Shown: positions 1-7,948 of the stretch, piece by piece
Position numbering within the stretch: the stretch's first letter is position 1
How the letters are laid out: each line of letters begins with the position of its first letter
NCBI GenBank assembly: GCA_032027205.1
Contig: JAVSMN010000001.1
Coordinates: 372,001-436,000 of the forward strand
From: Zeimonas sp032027205
GTDB taxonomy: Bacteria > Pseudomonadota > Gammaproteobacteria > Burkholderiales > Burkholderiaceae_E
Direction of reading: 5' to 3'
DNA length: 64,000 nt
Position numbers and translations under genes: made by a program
The notes under the pieces: generated by a model
What the model was told of the DNA's origin: nothing
What the model saw: only the letters and a program-made list of their open reading frames with translations
The model's database searches: none

Positions 1-957
1 GATTGCAAGAGCCAGGTTGTCCTCGTCGACGACGACGTCCATGCTGTGCTTGTCCTCGTCGACGACGATCGACGAGACGTTCGCCGGCGCCAGCGCGCCG
101 ATGACGAACTGCGCCGGGTCGTCGGACCACAGCACGATGTCCACGCGCTCGCCGGCGAGTTCGCCGGTGACCGCCTGCACGCGCGAGCCGCGCACGCCCA
201 CGCAGGTGCCGATCGGATCGACGCGACGGTCGTTCGAGTGCACGGCGATCTTCGCGCGCACGCCGGGATCACGCGCCGCGGCCTTGATCTCGAGCAGGCC
301 CTGCTCGATCTCGGGAACCTCGTTGGCGAACAGGTGACGGATGAAGTCGGGCGCCGTGCGCGAAAGGAACAACTGCGGGCCACGGCCCTCGCGGTTGATC
401 TTCGCAACGTAGGCGCGCACGCGGTCGCCCACGCGCAGGTTCTCCTTCGGAATCATCTGGTCGCGCGGCAACCGCGCCTCGACCTTGCCCGACTCGACGA
501 TTGCGCCCTCGCGGTCCATGCGCTTGATGGTTCCGGAGAGCACCGACTCGCCGCGCGCGAGGAAGTCGTTGATGATCTGCTCGCGCTCGGCGTCGCGGAT
601 CTTCTGCAGGATGACCTGCTTGGCCGCCTGCGCGCCGATGCGGCCGAGGTCCACCGGCTCGAGCTCTTCCTCGTAATAGTCGCCGACCTGGATGTCGCCG
701 ATCTGCTTCTGCGCCTCGGACAGGATCATCTGGACGTCGTGATCCTCGAGTTCGCCGTCGGGCACCACGAGCCAGCGTCGGAACGACTCCGACTCGCCGG
801 TCATCCGATCGACCGACACGCGGATGTCGACCTCCTCCTTGAAGCGCTTCTTCATCGCGGAGGCCAGCGCGCTCTCGAGCGCGCCGAACACGACCTCGCG
901 CGCCACGTTCTTCTCGCGCGCGAGCGCGTCGACCAGCAACAGAACTTCCCGGCTCAT
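1..957 (-). CDS. nusA: Transcription termination/antitermination protein NusA (3' part outside window)
   Basis: NusA binds RNA polymerase and modulates pausing, termination and antitermination. The visible 319 codons start with MSREVLLLVDALAREK, the family's N-terminal RNAP-binding domain. An S1 domain follows at about residues 130-200 (GTIKRMDREGAIVESG). The first KH domain begins near residue 240, with the typical DPIGTCVGVRGSRV segment. The ATG overlaps the rimP stop codon as ATGA, so the two are translationally coupled, as in the usual rimP-nusA-infB operon. The remainder, and presumably infB, lie beyond the left edge of the window. Identity is secure; only the C-terminal part cannot be judged. 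Confidence 0.97.
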   Translation of the reverse strand, partial: MSREVLLLVDALAREKNVAREVVFGALESALASAMKKRFKEEVDIRVSVDRMTGESESFRRWLVVPDGELEDHDVQMILSEAQKQIGDIQVGDYYEEELEPVDLGRIGAQAAKQVILQKIRDAEREQIINDFLARGESVLSGTIKRMDREGAIVESGKVEARLPRDQMIPKENLRVGDRVRAYVAKINREGRGPQLFLSRTAPDFIRHLFANEVPEIEQGLLEIKAAARDPGVRAKIAVHSNDRRVDPIGTCVGVRGSRVQAVTGELAGERVDIVLWSDDPAQFVIGALAPANVSSIVVDEDKHSMDVVVDEDNLALAI

Positions 958-1514
958 TTACGCCTCTCCTGGAACTTCAGCTTCGGCACCAGCCGAGCCC
1001 GCTCGATCTCGTCGAGCGAAAAAACGAGTTTGCGTGCCGCCTGCGCCTGCGCATCGACCGCCTTCGGCGGTGCGCTGCGCGCGCGCTGCGGGCGCGCCTT
1101 CTTCGCCGCGCGTACGCCCTTCGCGCGCGACTCCTCGGGCGCGCGCTCGATCAACTCGAGCCCGAAGCGACCATCGTCCTCGACGGTGAGCAAGCCGTCG
1201 AAGTTGCGCCGGCCCTCGAGCGGCTCGCGCAACCGGATTGCGACTTCCGCCCCGGCGAAGCGCTCGAAATCGGCCGGCTTCTTCAGAGGCCGATCGAGTC
1301 CGGGCGACGAAACTTCCAGCCGCGCGTAGTCGACGCCCTCGACCTCGAGCACGTACGACAACTGCCGGCTGACCTTCTCGCAGTCGTCGAGCGTGATGCC
1401 CGACGGCGCGTCGATGAAGACGCGCAGCATGCCCTGCTGCCCGCGCTCGATATCGACCACCTCGTAATCCATCGCGGCCAGGGTGCGCTCGATGATCGCC
1501 TGCGTGGACGTCAT
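954..1514 (-). CDS. rimP: Ribosome maturation factor RimP
   Basis: RimP is needed for maturation of the 30S subunit. The 186-residue product starts MTSTQAIIERTLAAMDYEVV and carries the family segments GMLRVFIDAPSGITLDDCEKVSRQ in the N-terminal domain and YARLEVSSPGLDRPLKKPADF at its end, followed by the SH3-like C-terminal domain. A lysine- and arginine-rich insert (AAKKARPQRARSAPPK) sits inside the C-terminal domain and makes the protein longer than the usual 150-160 residues. The ATG at 1514 was chosen because the conserved sequence starts there; the frame stays open further upstream but crosses a terminator hairpin. The stop codon overlaps the nusA start. Confidence 0.95.
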   Translation of the reverse strand: MTSTQAIIERTLAAMDYEVVDIERGQQGMLRVFIDAPSGITLDDCEKVSRQLSYVLEVEGVDYARLEVSSPGLDRPLKKPADFERFAGAEVAIRLREPLEGRRNFDGLLTVEDDGRFGLELIERAPEESRAKGVRAAKKARPQRARSAPPKAVDAQAQAARKLVFSLDEIERARLVPKLKFQERRK

Positions 1515-1558
1515 CTCGGTCAATTGCCACCCCCTGCCGACCGCGGTCGACCGACGAG

Positions 1559-1588
1559 AAAAAAAAATGGGCCTGCGAGAGCCCATTT
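1559..1588 (-). terminator. Rho-independent terminator downstream of rluB
   Basis: On the minus strand an 8-bp perfect stem (GCCCATTT read on the plus strand at 1581-1588, pairing with AAATGGGC at 1565-1572) with an 8-nt loop is followed by nine T residues. It lies between the rluB stop and the rimP start, so it should end scpB-rluB transcripts and separate them from the rimP-nusA operon. Confidence 0.9.
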
Positions 1589-1752
1589 CTTCGAGCACGC
1601 CGCCGGTGCTTCGCGCCTCGTGCAAAACCGGTGACGTCGGCCGGTGTGCAGCGAAGCGCCGTACCTTGGCGGCGATTTCACCAGCCCGCGATTATATCGT
1701 CAAAAGGCCGCGTCCGTCAGCCCGACTGCGCTTTCAGCCCCGACTGCGGAGG

Positions 1753-3645
1753 TCAGCCCCCGGACGAGCCGCCGCCGGCGCCGCCGCGCCCCCCACCGGG
1801 TCCGCGACCGCGCGGACGGCCACCGCGCCGACCGGTTCGGCCGGGCGGTTTCGGCCCAGCCGACTGCGGCCCTGCCGGACCGCCCGGACCGCCCGGACCG
1901 CCCGGTCCTCCGGGTCCTCCGGGTCCTCCCGGCCCGCGCGGGCCGCCGCCGCGTCCGCGCGGACCGCCGCGCTGCTGCGGCTTGCCTGCACCGGTACCGC
2001 GCGAACCGCCGTAACCCTCGCGATTGCCGCCCTGCCCGCCGTAGCCGCCCCCGTAGCCCGTGCCGCGACCGTGATCCATCGGACCGGTGAACTGCGCCGG
2101 GGCGTGCGGTCCGCGGCCGCGCGACTTACCGAATCCGCCCCTTCGTCCAGCCGGAGGCGCCGCCCCCGGTTCGCCACTGCGCACCCGGCGCGTGATCGCC
2201 TCCTGATGCGCGTTCGCCGAACGCGGCTGCCATTCGTCGTCGTCGTACTCGGGGCTGTGCGGTTCCTCGTCGAGGTCGCCCGGCAGAAGGCGATTGCCGA
2301 TGGCGTCGTCGAGATCGTCGTAGGCGTCGTCGTCGACGCCGAGATCGTCTCGTTCTGCATCGGCTTGCGACGCGTCGTCATCCGACACCATGTCGGCAGT
2401 CGGCGCAACGGTGTCGGCGTCGCCCTTCGCGCCGCGCACCTCCTGCATCAGCGCCTGCACCTCTGCTTCGTCGAGCTCCAGCCAGCGCCCGCGCGACAAT
2501 CCGCGCGGCAACGCCACCGGCCCGAAGCGCAGGCGAACCAGCCGGCTCACCGTGACGCCGACCGATTCGGCCATCCGTCGCACTTCGCGGTTGCGTCCCT
2601 CGGACAGCACCACGCGATACCAGGTGTTCGCGCCGTCGCCGCCGATGTCCTCGAGCAACGAGAACTTCGCGGGGCCGTCCTCGAGCTGCACGCCGGCGAG
2701 CAGCTTCTCGCGTGCCTCATCGTCGATCCGGCCGAGCACGCGCACCGCGTATTCGCGCTCCCATCCGTATCGCGGGTGCATCAGTCGATTCGCGAGATCG
2801 CCCGAGGTGGTGAAGATCAGCAAGCCCTCGGTGTTGAAATCGAGCCGACCCACGGCTACCCAGCGCGCGCCCTTGATACGCGGCAGCTTGTCGAACACGG
2901 TTGCGCGCCGATCGGGATCGTCGCGCGTGCAAATTTCGCCCGCCGGCTTGTGGTACAGGAGCACCCGCTGCACGGGCCCCGCCGCGCGGCGCGGGATGGT
3001 CCGACCGTTCACACGCACCTGGTCGTTCGCGCCGATGCGCTGGCCGATGTGCGCCGGTTGGCCGTTGACCGACACGCGACCGGCGAGGATCAGTTCCTCC
3101 ATGTCGCGCCGCGAACCGAGCCCGGCATCGGCCAGCACCTTGTGCAGCTTCGGCTGGTCTTCGCTTGCGGCGGGCTTGCGTCCGCCACGCCTGCGTGCCT
3201 GTGCCGAATCGAGACCGATCGCCGCGGACGCCGCATAGATGGGCAAGGGCTCCGGATCGGCGATCGCGCCCTCGGGCACCGGGGCGCGGCCTGGCTGCGC
3301 CCCCTGGGCAACGGGTCGGTCGTCGGCGCCCGGCTGGCGATGGGGCGCCGCTTCGCCGTCGTTGCGCCGACCGGCAGCCCTCGGCCCACGGCCGGAGCGA
3401 CCGCCGCGGCGGCGGTTGTACGGTGTTCGCGTCTGGCGCGCCTCGCGCGGCTCGCCTGCCTCGCCCTGCGACGACGGTGCATCGGCCGACGAAGAGGAGG
3501 CCTGCGGTTGGGCAGAGCCCGCAACCGCCTGCGGCGAGGACTGAAGATCGGCACTCTCGCGACGCTCGTCGCCGCGTCGCTCGTCGGCGCCGCTCGTGTC
3601 GATCACGGTTTCGGAATGGCCGTTGCCGGGAGATTCTTGGTTCAA
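1753..3645 (-). CDS. rluB: 23S rRNA pseudouridine synthase RluB (RsuA/RluB family) with long low-complexity tails
   Basis: RluB converts a uridine in domain V of 23S rRNA to pseudouridine. Residues about 1-165 are a charged, disordered arginine-rich extension. An S4 RNA-binding domain follows (about 166-225, KLHKVLADAGLGSRRDMEEL). The catalytic domain carries VGRLDFNTEGLLIFTTSGD, with the catalytic aspartate at about residue 269. The last 120 residues or so are glycine-, proline- and arginine-rich, including an uninterrupted run of GGP triplets near the end, encoded by 9-bp repeats at about 1880-1935. At 630 residues it is about twice the size of the E. coli enzyme. The start used is TTG at 3645, which overlaps the scpB stop as TTGA; no ATG occurs near it. 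Translation is probably coupled to scpB. Confidence 0.93.
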   Translation of the reverse strand: MNQESPGNGHSETVIDTSGADERRGDERRESADLQSSPQAVAGSAQPQASSSSADAPSSQGEAGEPREARQTRTPYNRRRGGRSGRGPRAAGRRNDGEAAPHRQPGADDRPVAQGAQPGRAPVPEGAIADPEPLPIYAASAAIGLDSAQARRRGGRKPAASEDQPKLHKVLADAGLGSRRDMEELILAGRVSVNGQPAHIGQRIGANDQVRVNGRTIPRRAAGPVQRVLLYHKPAGEICTRDDPDRRATVFDKLPRIKGARWVAVGRLDFNTEGLLIFTTSGDLANRLMHPRYGWEREYAVRVLGRIDDEAREKLLAGVQLEDGPAKFSLLEDIGGDGANTWYRVVLSEGRNREVRRMAESVGVTVSRLVRLRFGPVALPRGLSRGRWLELDEAEVQALMQEVRGAKGDADTVAPTADMVSDDDASQADAERDDLGVDDDAYDDLDDAIGNRLLPGDLDEEPHSPEYDDDEWQPRSANAHQEAITRRVRSGEPGAAPPAGRRGGFGKSRGRGPHAPAQFTGPMDHGRGTGYGGGYGGQGGNREGYGGSRGTGAGKPQQRGGPRGRGGGPRGPGGPGGPGGPGGPGGPGGPAGPQSAGPKPPGRTGRRGGRPRGRGPGGGRGGAGGGSSGG

Positions 3646-4487
3646 ACGGACCCCTCGCTGGGTTCGGTGGATCGGGCGCGGTCGGAAAGATCGAATTCGT
3701 GCTCGGCTTCGGCCGGGGCATCGTCGGCCGCCTCGGCGATTGATTCGTCTTCGACCGACGCGTCAGACGCCGTCGTCGAAGCCGCGTCGGACGCCGTCGT
3801 CGAAGCCGCGTCGGACGCCGTCGTCGAAGCCGCGTCGGACGCCGTCGTGGAAGCTGCATCGGGGGCCGCGTCGGACCCCGCCAGCGAAGGCCCGTCGGAC
3901 ACCGACGTGCCGATACCTTCGCCGCCGAGCTCGATGACGCGCTGGCCGAGCGCATCGGCCACTTCGGCCGCCTGGCCCGGCTCGAGCAACTCGGGCAGCT
4001 CGGCAAGCGAGCGCAAGCCCAGGTCGTCGAGGAACTGGCGCGTCGTTCCGAGCAGTTCGGGGCGACCGAGCACGTCCTTGTGCCCGATGACCTCGACCCA
4101 GCCGCGCTCCTCGAGCGTTCGCACCAGGTGCCCGGCGACCGTCACGCCGCGGATCTCCTCGATGTCGCCCCGCGTGACCGGCTGCCGATACGCGATGATC
4201 GCCAAAGTCTCGAGCAGCGCACGCGAGTAGCGTGGCGGCTTCTCGGGATTCAGCCGACCGAGATACGCCGCCATCTGCGGCGTGCTCTGGAATCGCCAGC
4301 CGGTGGCAAGCGAGCTCAATTCGATGCCGCGACCGTCCCAATCACCACGCAACTCGTCGAGCAAGCGGCGGATCATGTCGGCGTCGAGCTCGTCGTCGAA
4401 CAGCCTGCGCAGTTCGCCGACGCTCAATGGCTGGGATGCGCACAACAGCGCGGTCTCGAGGACGATCTTCGCTTCTTCGGTGTTCAT
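3642..4487 (-). CDS. scpB: Segregation and condensation protein B
   Basis: ScpB is a kleisin-associated winged-helix protein that works with SMC and ScpA in chromosome condensation. The 281-residue product begins MNTEEAKIVLETALLCASQP and contains the family hallmark YSRALLETLAIIAYRQPVTR and RGVTVAGHLVRTLEERGWVE. From about residue 205 on the protein is acidic and includes four copies of an eight-residue unit (ASTTASDA). The frame is open for 84 more codons upstream, but the conserved N-terminus fixes the ATG at 4487. No good Shine-Dalgarno is seen. scpA is not adjacent, which is common in betaproteobacteria, where scpB heads the rluB cluster. Confidence 0.94.
   Translation of the reverse strand: MNTEEAKIVLETALLCASQPLSVGELRRLFDDELDADMIRRLLDELRGDWDGRGIELSSLATGWRFQSTPQMAAYLGRLNPEKPPRYSRALLETLAIIAYRQPVTRGDIEEIRGVTVAGHLVRTLEERGWVEVIGHKDVLGRPELLGTTRQFLDDLGLRSLAELPELLEPGQAAEVADALGQRVIELGGEGIGTSVSDGPSLAGSDAAPDAASTTASDAASTTASDAASTTASDAASTTASDASVEDESIAEAADDAPAEAEHEFDLSDRARSTEPSEGSV
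3761..3852. repeat. 24-bp tandem repeat inside scpB
   Basis: Three full copies of a 24-bp unit (3781-3804, 3805-3828, 3829-3852) plus a 20-bp partial copy (3761-3780). The last copy differs by one base. The unit is a multiple of three, so copy-number change keeps the scpB frame and alters only the length of the acidic tail. Confidence 0.95.
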
Positions 4488-4841
4488 CGGATACGGGCTG
4501 CTTCTGGGGAGCCACGTCGATGCGCAACGGCCCCTCGGTTTCGCGCTGCGCTCGTTCGATTCGTCCGCCGACCGGCCGGGTCCGAAAACGCGAAAGCGCC
4601 CGGAAAGTGCCGGAAGCGGCTCGGGTTCCCGCCAGGACATTGCGGCTCGCAGAAGCGCGCTTCGCGGAAAATGGAGGAGCGCAGCTCCCCAGGATCGATC
4701 CGCCGCGCTTCGGGAGGCAGTGGACCACTGCCTGCTCAAGCTTTGCGACGATCATACACGAACGGAGGACGTGGGACGTTGTGCGCCGGTGTCCGGTCAA
4801 CCAAGGCGACCGAGCCAGGCATCGGCCCGTCAAGCGACGCC
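4488..4841. other. Gap upstream of scpB, no gene recognised
   Basis: About 350 bases between the scpB start and the tRNA-fMet terminator. Short frames exist, including an in-frame upstream extension of scpB, but none has recognisable protein features. The scpB promoter must lie here; I cannot point to a convincing -35/-10 pair. Confidence 0.5.
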
Positions 4842-4880
4842 CAAAAACAAAGCGCCGACCCGGTAGGCCGGTGTCGGCGC
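4842..4880 (-). terminator. Terminator of the tRNA-fMet gene
   Basis: An 8-bp GC-rich stem (4852-4859 with 4873-4880) is followed on the minus strand by TTTGTTTTT. It starts 10 bases after the tRNA 3' end, so the tRNA is probably a single-gene transcript. Confidence 0.85.
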
Positions 4881-4889
4881 CTCTAATCG

Positions 4890-4966
<77 letters not shown>

Positions 4967-5160
4967 TCTGGAGCCGGCAATTATAGTACGGTCCCGGCCT
5001 CGTCTGCAAACCGCGTCGAGCGACGTCGGGCGCGCACGTCGAACGCGCACCGTCGCGCCTCATCGGCATCGCATCGCCGCTTCACGCCTCGATGCCGCCG
5101 GCCCGCTGCCGACTCGCGCGCGCCCCGCTGCTACACTCGTTCGCCAACCCCCCTCGCGCC

Positions 5161-5706
5161 ATGAAGTTCTGCTCGGTCTGCGGCCACGAAGTCGAATCGC
5201 GCGTTCCCGCCGGCGACAACCGGCCGCGCTTCTGCTGCGCGCACTGCGGAACGATCCACTACCAGAACCCCAACATGGTCCTGGGCACGATATGCACGTG
5301 GGAAGACCGCGTGCTGCTGTGCCGGCGGGCGATCGAGCCGCGCTACGGCTTCTGGACGCTTCCGGCGGGCTTCATGGAGAACGGCGAGACGACCGCCGAG
5401 GGCGCGCTGCGCGAAACCGTCGAGGAAGCCGGCGCGCGCATCGAGCTGGGCCCGCCGTTCGCAATGATCGACGTGCCGCACGTGAATCAGGTACATCTGT
5501 TCTTTCGAGCGGTGCTGCTCGACCCGTCGTTCGAGCCCGGACCGGAGAGCCTGGAAGCCAAGCTGTTCCGCGAGGACGAGATCCCATGGGATTCCCTCGC
5601 CTTCCGCAGCGTCACGCAAGCGCTGCACTGGTTCTTCGCCGACCGCAGCGAAGGCGCCTGGTCGATGCACACGGGAGTGGTCGCCGCGCGTCGACCGACG
5701 TCCTGA
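5161..5706 (+). CDS. Nudix hydrolase with N-terminal zinc ribbon
   Basis: Members of this family hydrolyse nucleoside diphosphates linked to another moiety, such as ADP-ribose or NADH. The 181-residue protein has a zinc ribbon at its N-terminus (Cys4, Cys7, Cys26, Cys29) and a complete Nudix box at residues 70-91 (GFMENGETTAEGALRETVEE then AG), with the metal-binding RExxEE core. The ATG at 5161 precedes the first zinc-ribbon cysteine. It is the first gene of a rightward run. The exact substrate cannot be told from sequence. Confidence 0.9.
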   Translation: MKFCSVCGHEVESRVPAGDNRPRFCCAHCGTIHYQNPNMVLGTICTWEDRVLLCRRAIEPRYGFWTLPAGFMENGETTAEGALRETVEEAGARIELGPPFAMIDVPHVNQVHLFFRAVLLDPSFEPGPESLEAKLFREDEIPWDSLAFRSVTQALHWFFADRSEGAWSMHTGVVAARRPTS

Positions 5707-5725
5707 ACACTGGAGGGCCGTGCGC

Positions 5726-6451
5726 ATGCAACGTCGCGATTTCCTGTTCGGTTGCGCAGCCGCCGCAACCATCGCCGACCCGGTTCTGCATGCGCAACGC
5801 GCGCTGGCCGCGCAGCAGTCGTCCTCGGTCAAGCCGCACGACTGGTCACGCGCGCGGCTGCTCGACGCCGACGGACAGCCGATGAAAGCTTCCTCGATCG
5901 AGCCGCGCAAGGCGCTGCTCTTCGCCTACCCGTTCGTCGGCACGCCGGCCTTCCTGATCGACCTCGACAAGCCCACGCAACGTTCGGTGCCGCTCGAGAC
6001 GCAGGACGACGAGCGCTACACCTGGGAAGGCGGCGTCGGGCCGAAGCGCTCGATCGTCGCGTTCTCGGCGATCTGCGCGCACAAGATGGCGTATCCGACG
6101 CGCGAGATCACGTTCATCAACTATCGGGACGAACCGTCGGCGGTGACCCGGCGCGCGCACGTGATCCACTGCTGCTCCGAGCACAGCGAATACGATCCGG
6201 CGGCGGGCGCGCGCGTGCTGTCGGGCCCGGCAACGCAGCCGCTCGCCGCCATCGTGCTCGAGCACGATGCACGCGACGACTCGCTGCACGCCGTCGGCAC
6301 GCGCGGCGGCGAATTGTTCGACCGCTTCTTCGAGCGGTTCGCGATGAAGCTTTCGCTCGAGCACGGCGGCGACGAACACCGACCGGTCGGCGCATCGACG
6401 ACCGTCGTACCGATCGAGCGCTACTGCCGCCAGCTGATGCGCTGCAACTGA
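5726..6451 (+). CDS. Tat-exported Rieske [2Fe-2S] protein
   Basis: The N-terminus (MQRRDFLFGCAAAATIADPV) is a twin-arginine signal, so the folded iron-sulfur protein should be exported to the periplasm. Rieske ligands are visible as CAH (Cys117, His119) and CSEH (Cys150, His153). Thirty residues separate the two motifs, against about 15-17 in the bc1 complex, so the cluster domain carries an insert. Start: ATG at 5726 is nine bases from GGAGG; an in-frame GTG at 5720 is too close to it. No bc1, arsenite oxidase or ring-hydroxylase partner is next to it, so its electron partner is unknown. Confidence 0.82.
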   Translation: MQRRDFLFGCAAAATIADPVLHAQRALAAQQSSSVKPHDWSRARLLDADGQPMKASSIEPRKALLFAYPFVGTPAFLIDLDKPTQRSVPLETQDDERYTWEGGVGPKRSIVAFSAICAHKMAYPTREITFINYRDEPSAVTRRAHVIHCCSEHSEYDPAAGARVLSGPATQPLAAIVLEHDARDDSLHAVGTRGGELFDRFFERFAMKLSLEHGGDEHRPVGASTTVVPIERYCRQLMRCN

Positions 6452-6470
6452 TCCACCGATCGCGAACGCC

Positions 6471-7202
6471 GTGTCCCGCTCGCCGCGTCGCGTGCTTGCC
6501 TGGCTGGGGCCGGAAGATCCGCTGCCCGACCCCGCGCTGGCCTGGCAGGTGCCCAACGGACTGCTCGCAGCGAGCGCGCAATTGTCGGTCGAACGCCTGA
6601 TCGAGGGATACCGGCGCGGTATCTTCCCCTGGTACACCGACGGCCAGCCCGTGCTGTGGTGGTCGCCCGACCCGCGCATGGTGCTGCATCTGCCGGAGTT
6701 GCGCGTGTCACGCTCGCTGCGCAAGACGTTGCGCGCTGCCGAGCGCGACGCGCGCTGGCGCGTGACGCTCGACGTCTGTTTCGACCGGGTGATGCAGGAG
6801 TGCGCGGCGCCGCGCGCCGACCAGGACGGCACCTGGATCACGGCAGCGATTCGCGCCGGCTACGGCGCGCTGCACCGGCTCGGTCTCGCACACTCGGTCG
6901 AAGTGTGGAACGCCGAGCGACTGGTCGGCGGCCTGTACGGCGTTTCGCTCGGTCGGATGTTCTACGGCGAGTCGATGTTCGCGCGCGAACCCGACGCCTC
7001 GAAGACAGCACTCGTCTCGCTCGCGCGGATGCTCGAGACGCACGATTTCAGCGTGATAGACTGCCAGCAGAGCACGCGCCATCTCGCGTCGCTCGGCGCG
7101 CGCGAAATTTCGCGCGCTGCGTTTCTCGAGAGAGTCGACGAACTCGTTCGCCAGCCTGCTCCGGATTGGCGAACGATGCGCATCGCACTGCCGCACGCAT
7201 GA
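6471..7202 (+). CDS. aat: Leucyl/phenylalanyl-tRNA--protein transferase
   Basis: Aat adds Leu or Phe from aminoacyl-tRNA to N-terminal Lys or Arg, creating N-degrons read by ClpS-ClpAP. The 243-residue product has the family segments GLLAASAQLSVERLIEGYRR and GIFPWYTDGQPVLWWSPDPR near the N-terminus, and GLYGVSLGRMFYGESMF and IDCQQSTRHLASLGAREISR further on. The start is GTG at 6471. The stop overlaps the start of bpt as ATGA, so the two N-end-rule transferases are made together. Confidence 0.96.
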   Translation: MSRSPRRVLAWLGPEDPLPDPALAWQVPNGLLAASAQLSVERLIEGYRRGIFPWYTDGQPVLWWSPDPRMVLHLPELRVSRSLRKTLRAAERDARWRVTLDVCFDRVMQECAAPRADQDGTWITAAIRAGYGALHRLGLAHSVEVWNAERLVGGLYGVSLGRMFYGESMFAREPDASKTALVSLARMLETHDFSVIDCQQSTRHLASLGAREISRAAFLERVDELVRQPAPDWRTMRIALPHA

Positions 7203-7948
7203 CGCATCTGAAGGAACTGCCGTTCTCGGCACTGCAGTTCTATGCCACGGCCCCGTACCCGTGCAGTTACCTGTCGCAGCGCCAGGCGCGCTCGCAGGTC
7301 GCAACGCCGAACCACCTGATCAACGCCGACGTCTACGGCGACCTGGTCCGCGCCGGCTTCCGGCGCAGCGGCATCTTCACCTACCGTCCGCATTGCGATG
7401 CATGCAGGGCCTGCGTGCCGGTGCGCATTCCGGTGGCCTCCTTCGTTCCCGATCGCAGCCAGCGACGCGCGTCGAAGTCGCACGGCACGCTGCGCACGCT
7501 GATCGCGCGACTCGGGTTCTCTCCCGAGCACTACGCGCTGTACCTGCGCTACCAGGCCAGCCGGCACGCCGGCGGCGGCATGGACCAGGACAGCCGCGAG
7601 CAGTACGCACAGTTCCTGCTGCAGAGCAAGGTCAACACGCGCCTGGTCGAATTCCGTGAATCGGACGGCACGCTGCGCATGGTCTCGATCATCGACGTGC
7701 TCGACGACGGCCTGTCGTCGGTCTACACGTTCTTCGACCCCGACGTCGCGTCGGCTAGCTACGGCACCTACAACATCCTCTGGCAGATCGAACAGTGCCG
7801 TCGCCTCGGGCTGCCGTACCTGTACCTCGGCTACTGGATCGAGCAGAGCCCGAAGATGTCCTACAAGTCCCGCTTCCGGCCGCTCGAATGCCTGCAGGAC
7901 GGCGAATGGGTGCGCATCGAGGAGCGCGCGGTGCCCGCTTCACGATGA
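7199..7948 (+). CDS. bpt: Aspartate/glutamate leucyltransferase
   Basis: Bpt transfers leucine to N-terminal Asp or Glu and complements Aat in the bacterial N-degron pathway. The 249-residue protein has the ATE/Bpt N-terminal segment with the CDACRAC cysteine motif (YRPHCDACRACVPVRIPV) and the C-terminal GNAT-like part SYGTYNILWQIEQCRRLGLP and KSRFRPLECL. ATG at 7199 overlaps the aat stop; its own stop overlaps pyrD as ATGA. The aat-bpt-pyrD order looks like one transcript. Confidence 0.95.
   Translation: MTHLKELPFSALQFYATAPYPCSYLSQRQARSQVATPNHLINADVYGDLVRAGFRRSGIFTYRPHCDACRACVPVRIPVASFVPDRSQRRASKSHGTLRTLIARLGFSPEHYALYLRYQASRHAGGGMDQDSREQYAQFLLQSKVNTRLVEFRESDGTLRMVSIIDVLDDGLSSVYTFFDPDVASASYGTYNILWQIEQCRRLGLPYLYLGYWIEQSPKMSYKSRFRPLECLQDGEWVRIEERAVPASR

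Noticed and set aside
3761..3852. Possible CRISPR-like repeat
   Set aside because: Units are directly adjacent with no spacers and lie in frame inside scpB.
1483..4230. Plus-strand open frame of about 915 codons
   Set aside because: Antisense to rluB and scpB; repeats in it mirror those of the real genes.
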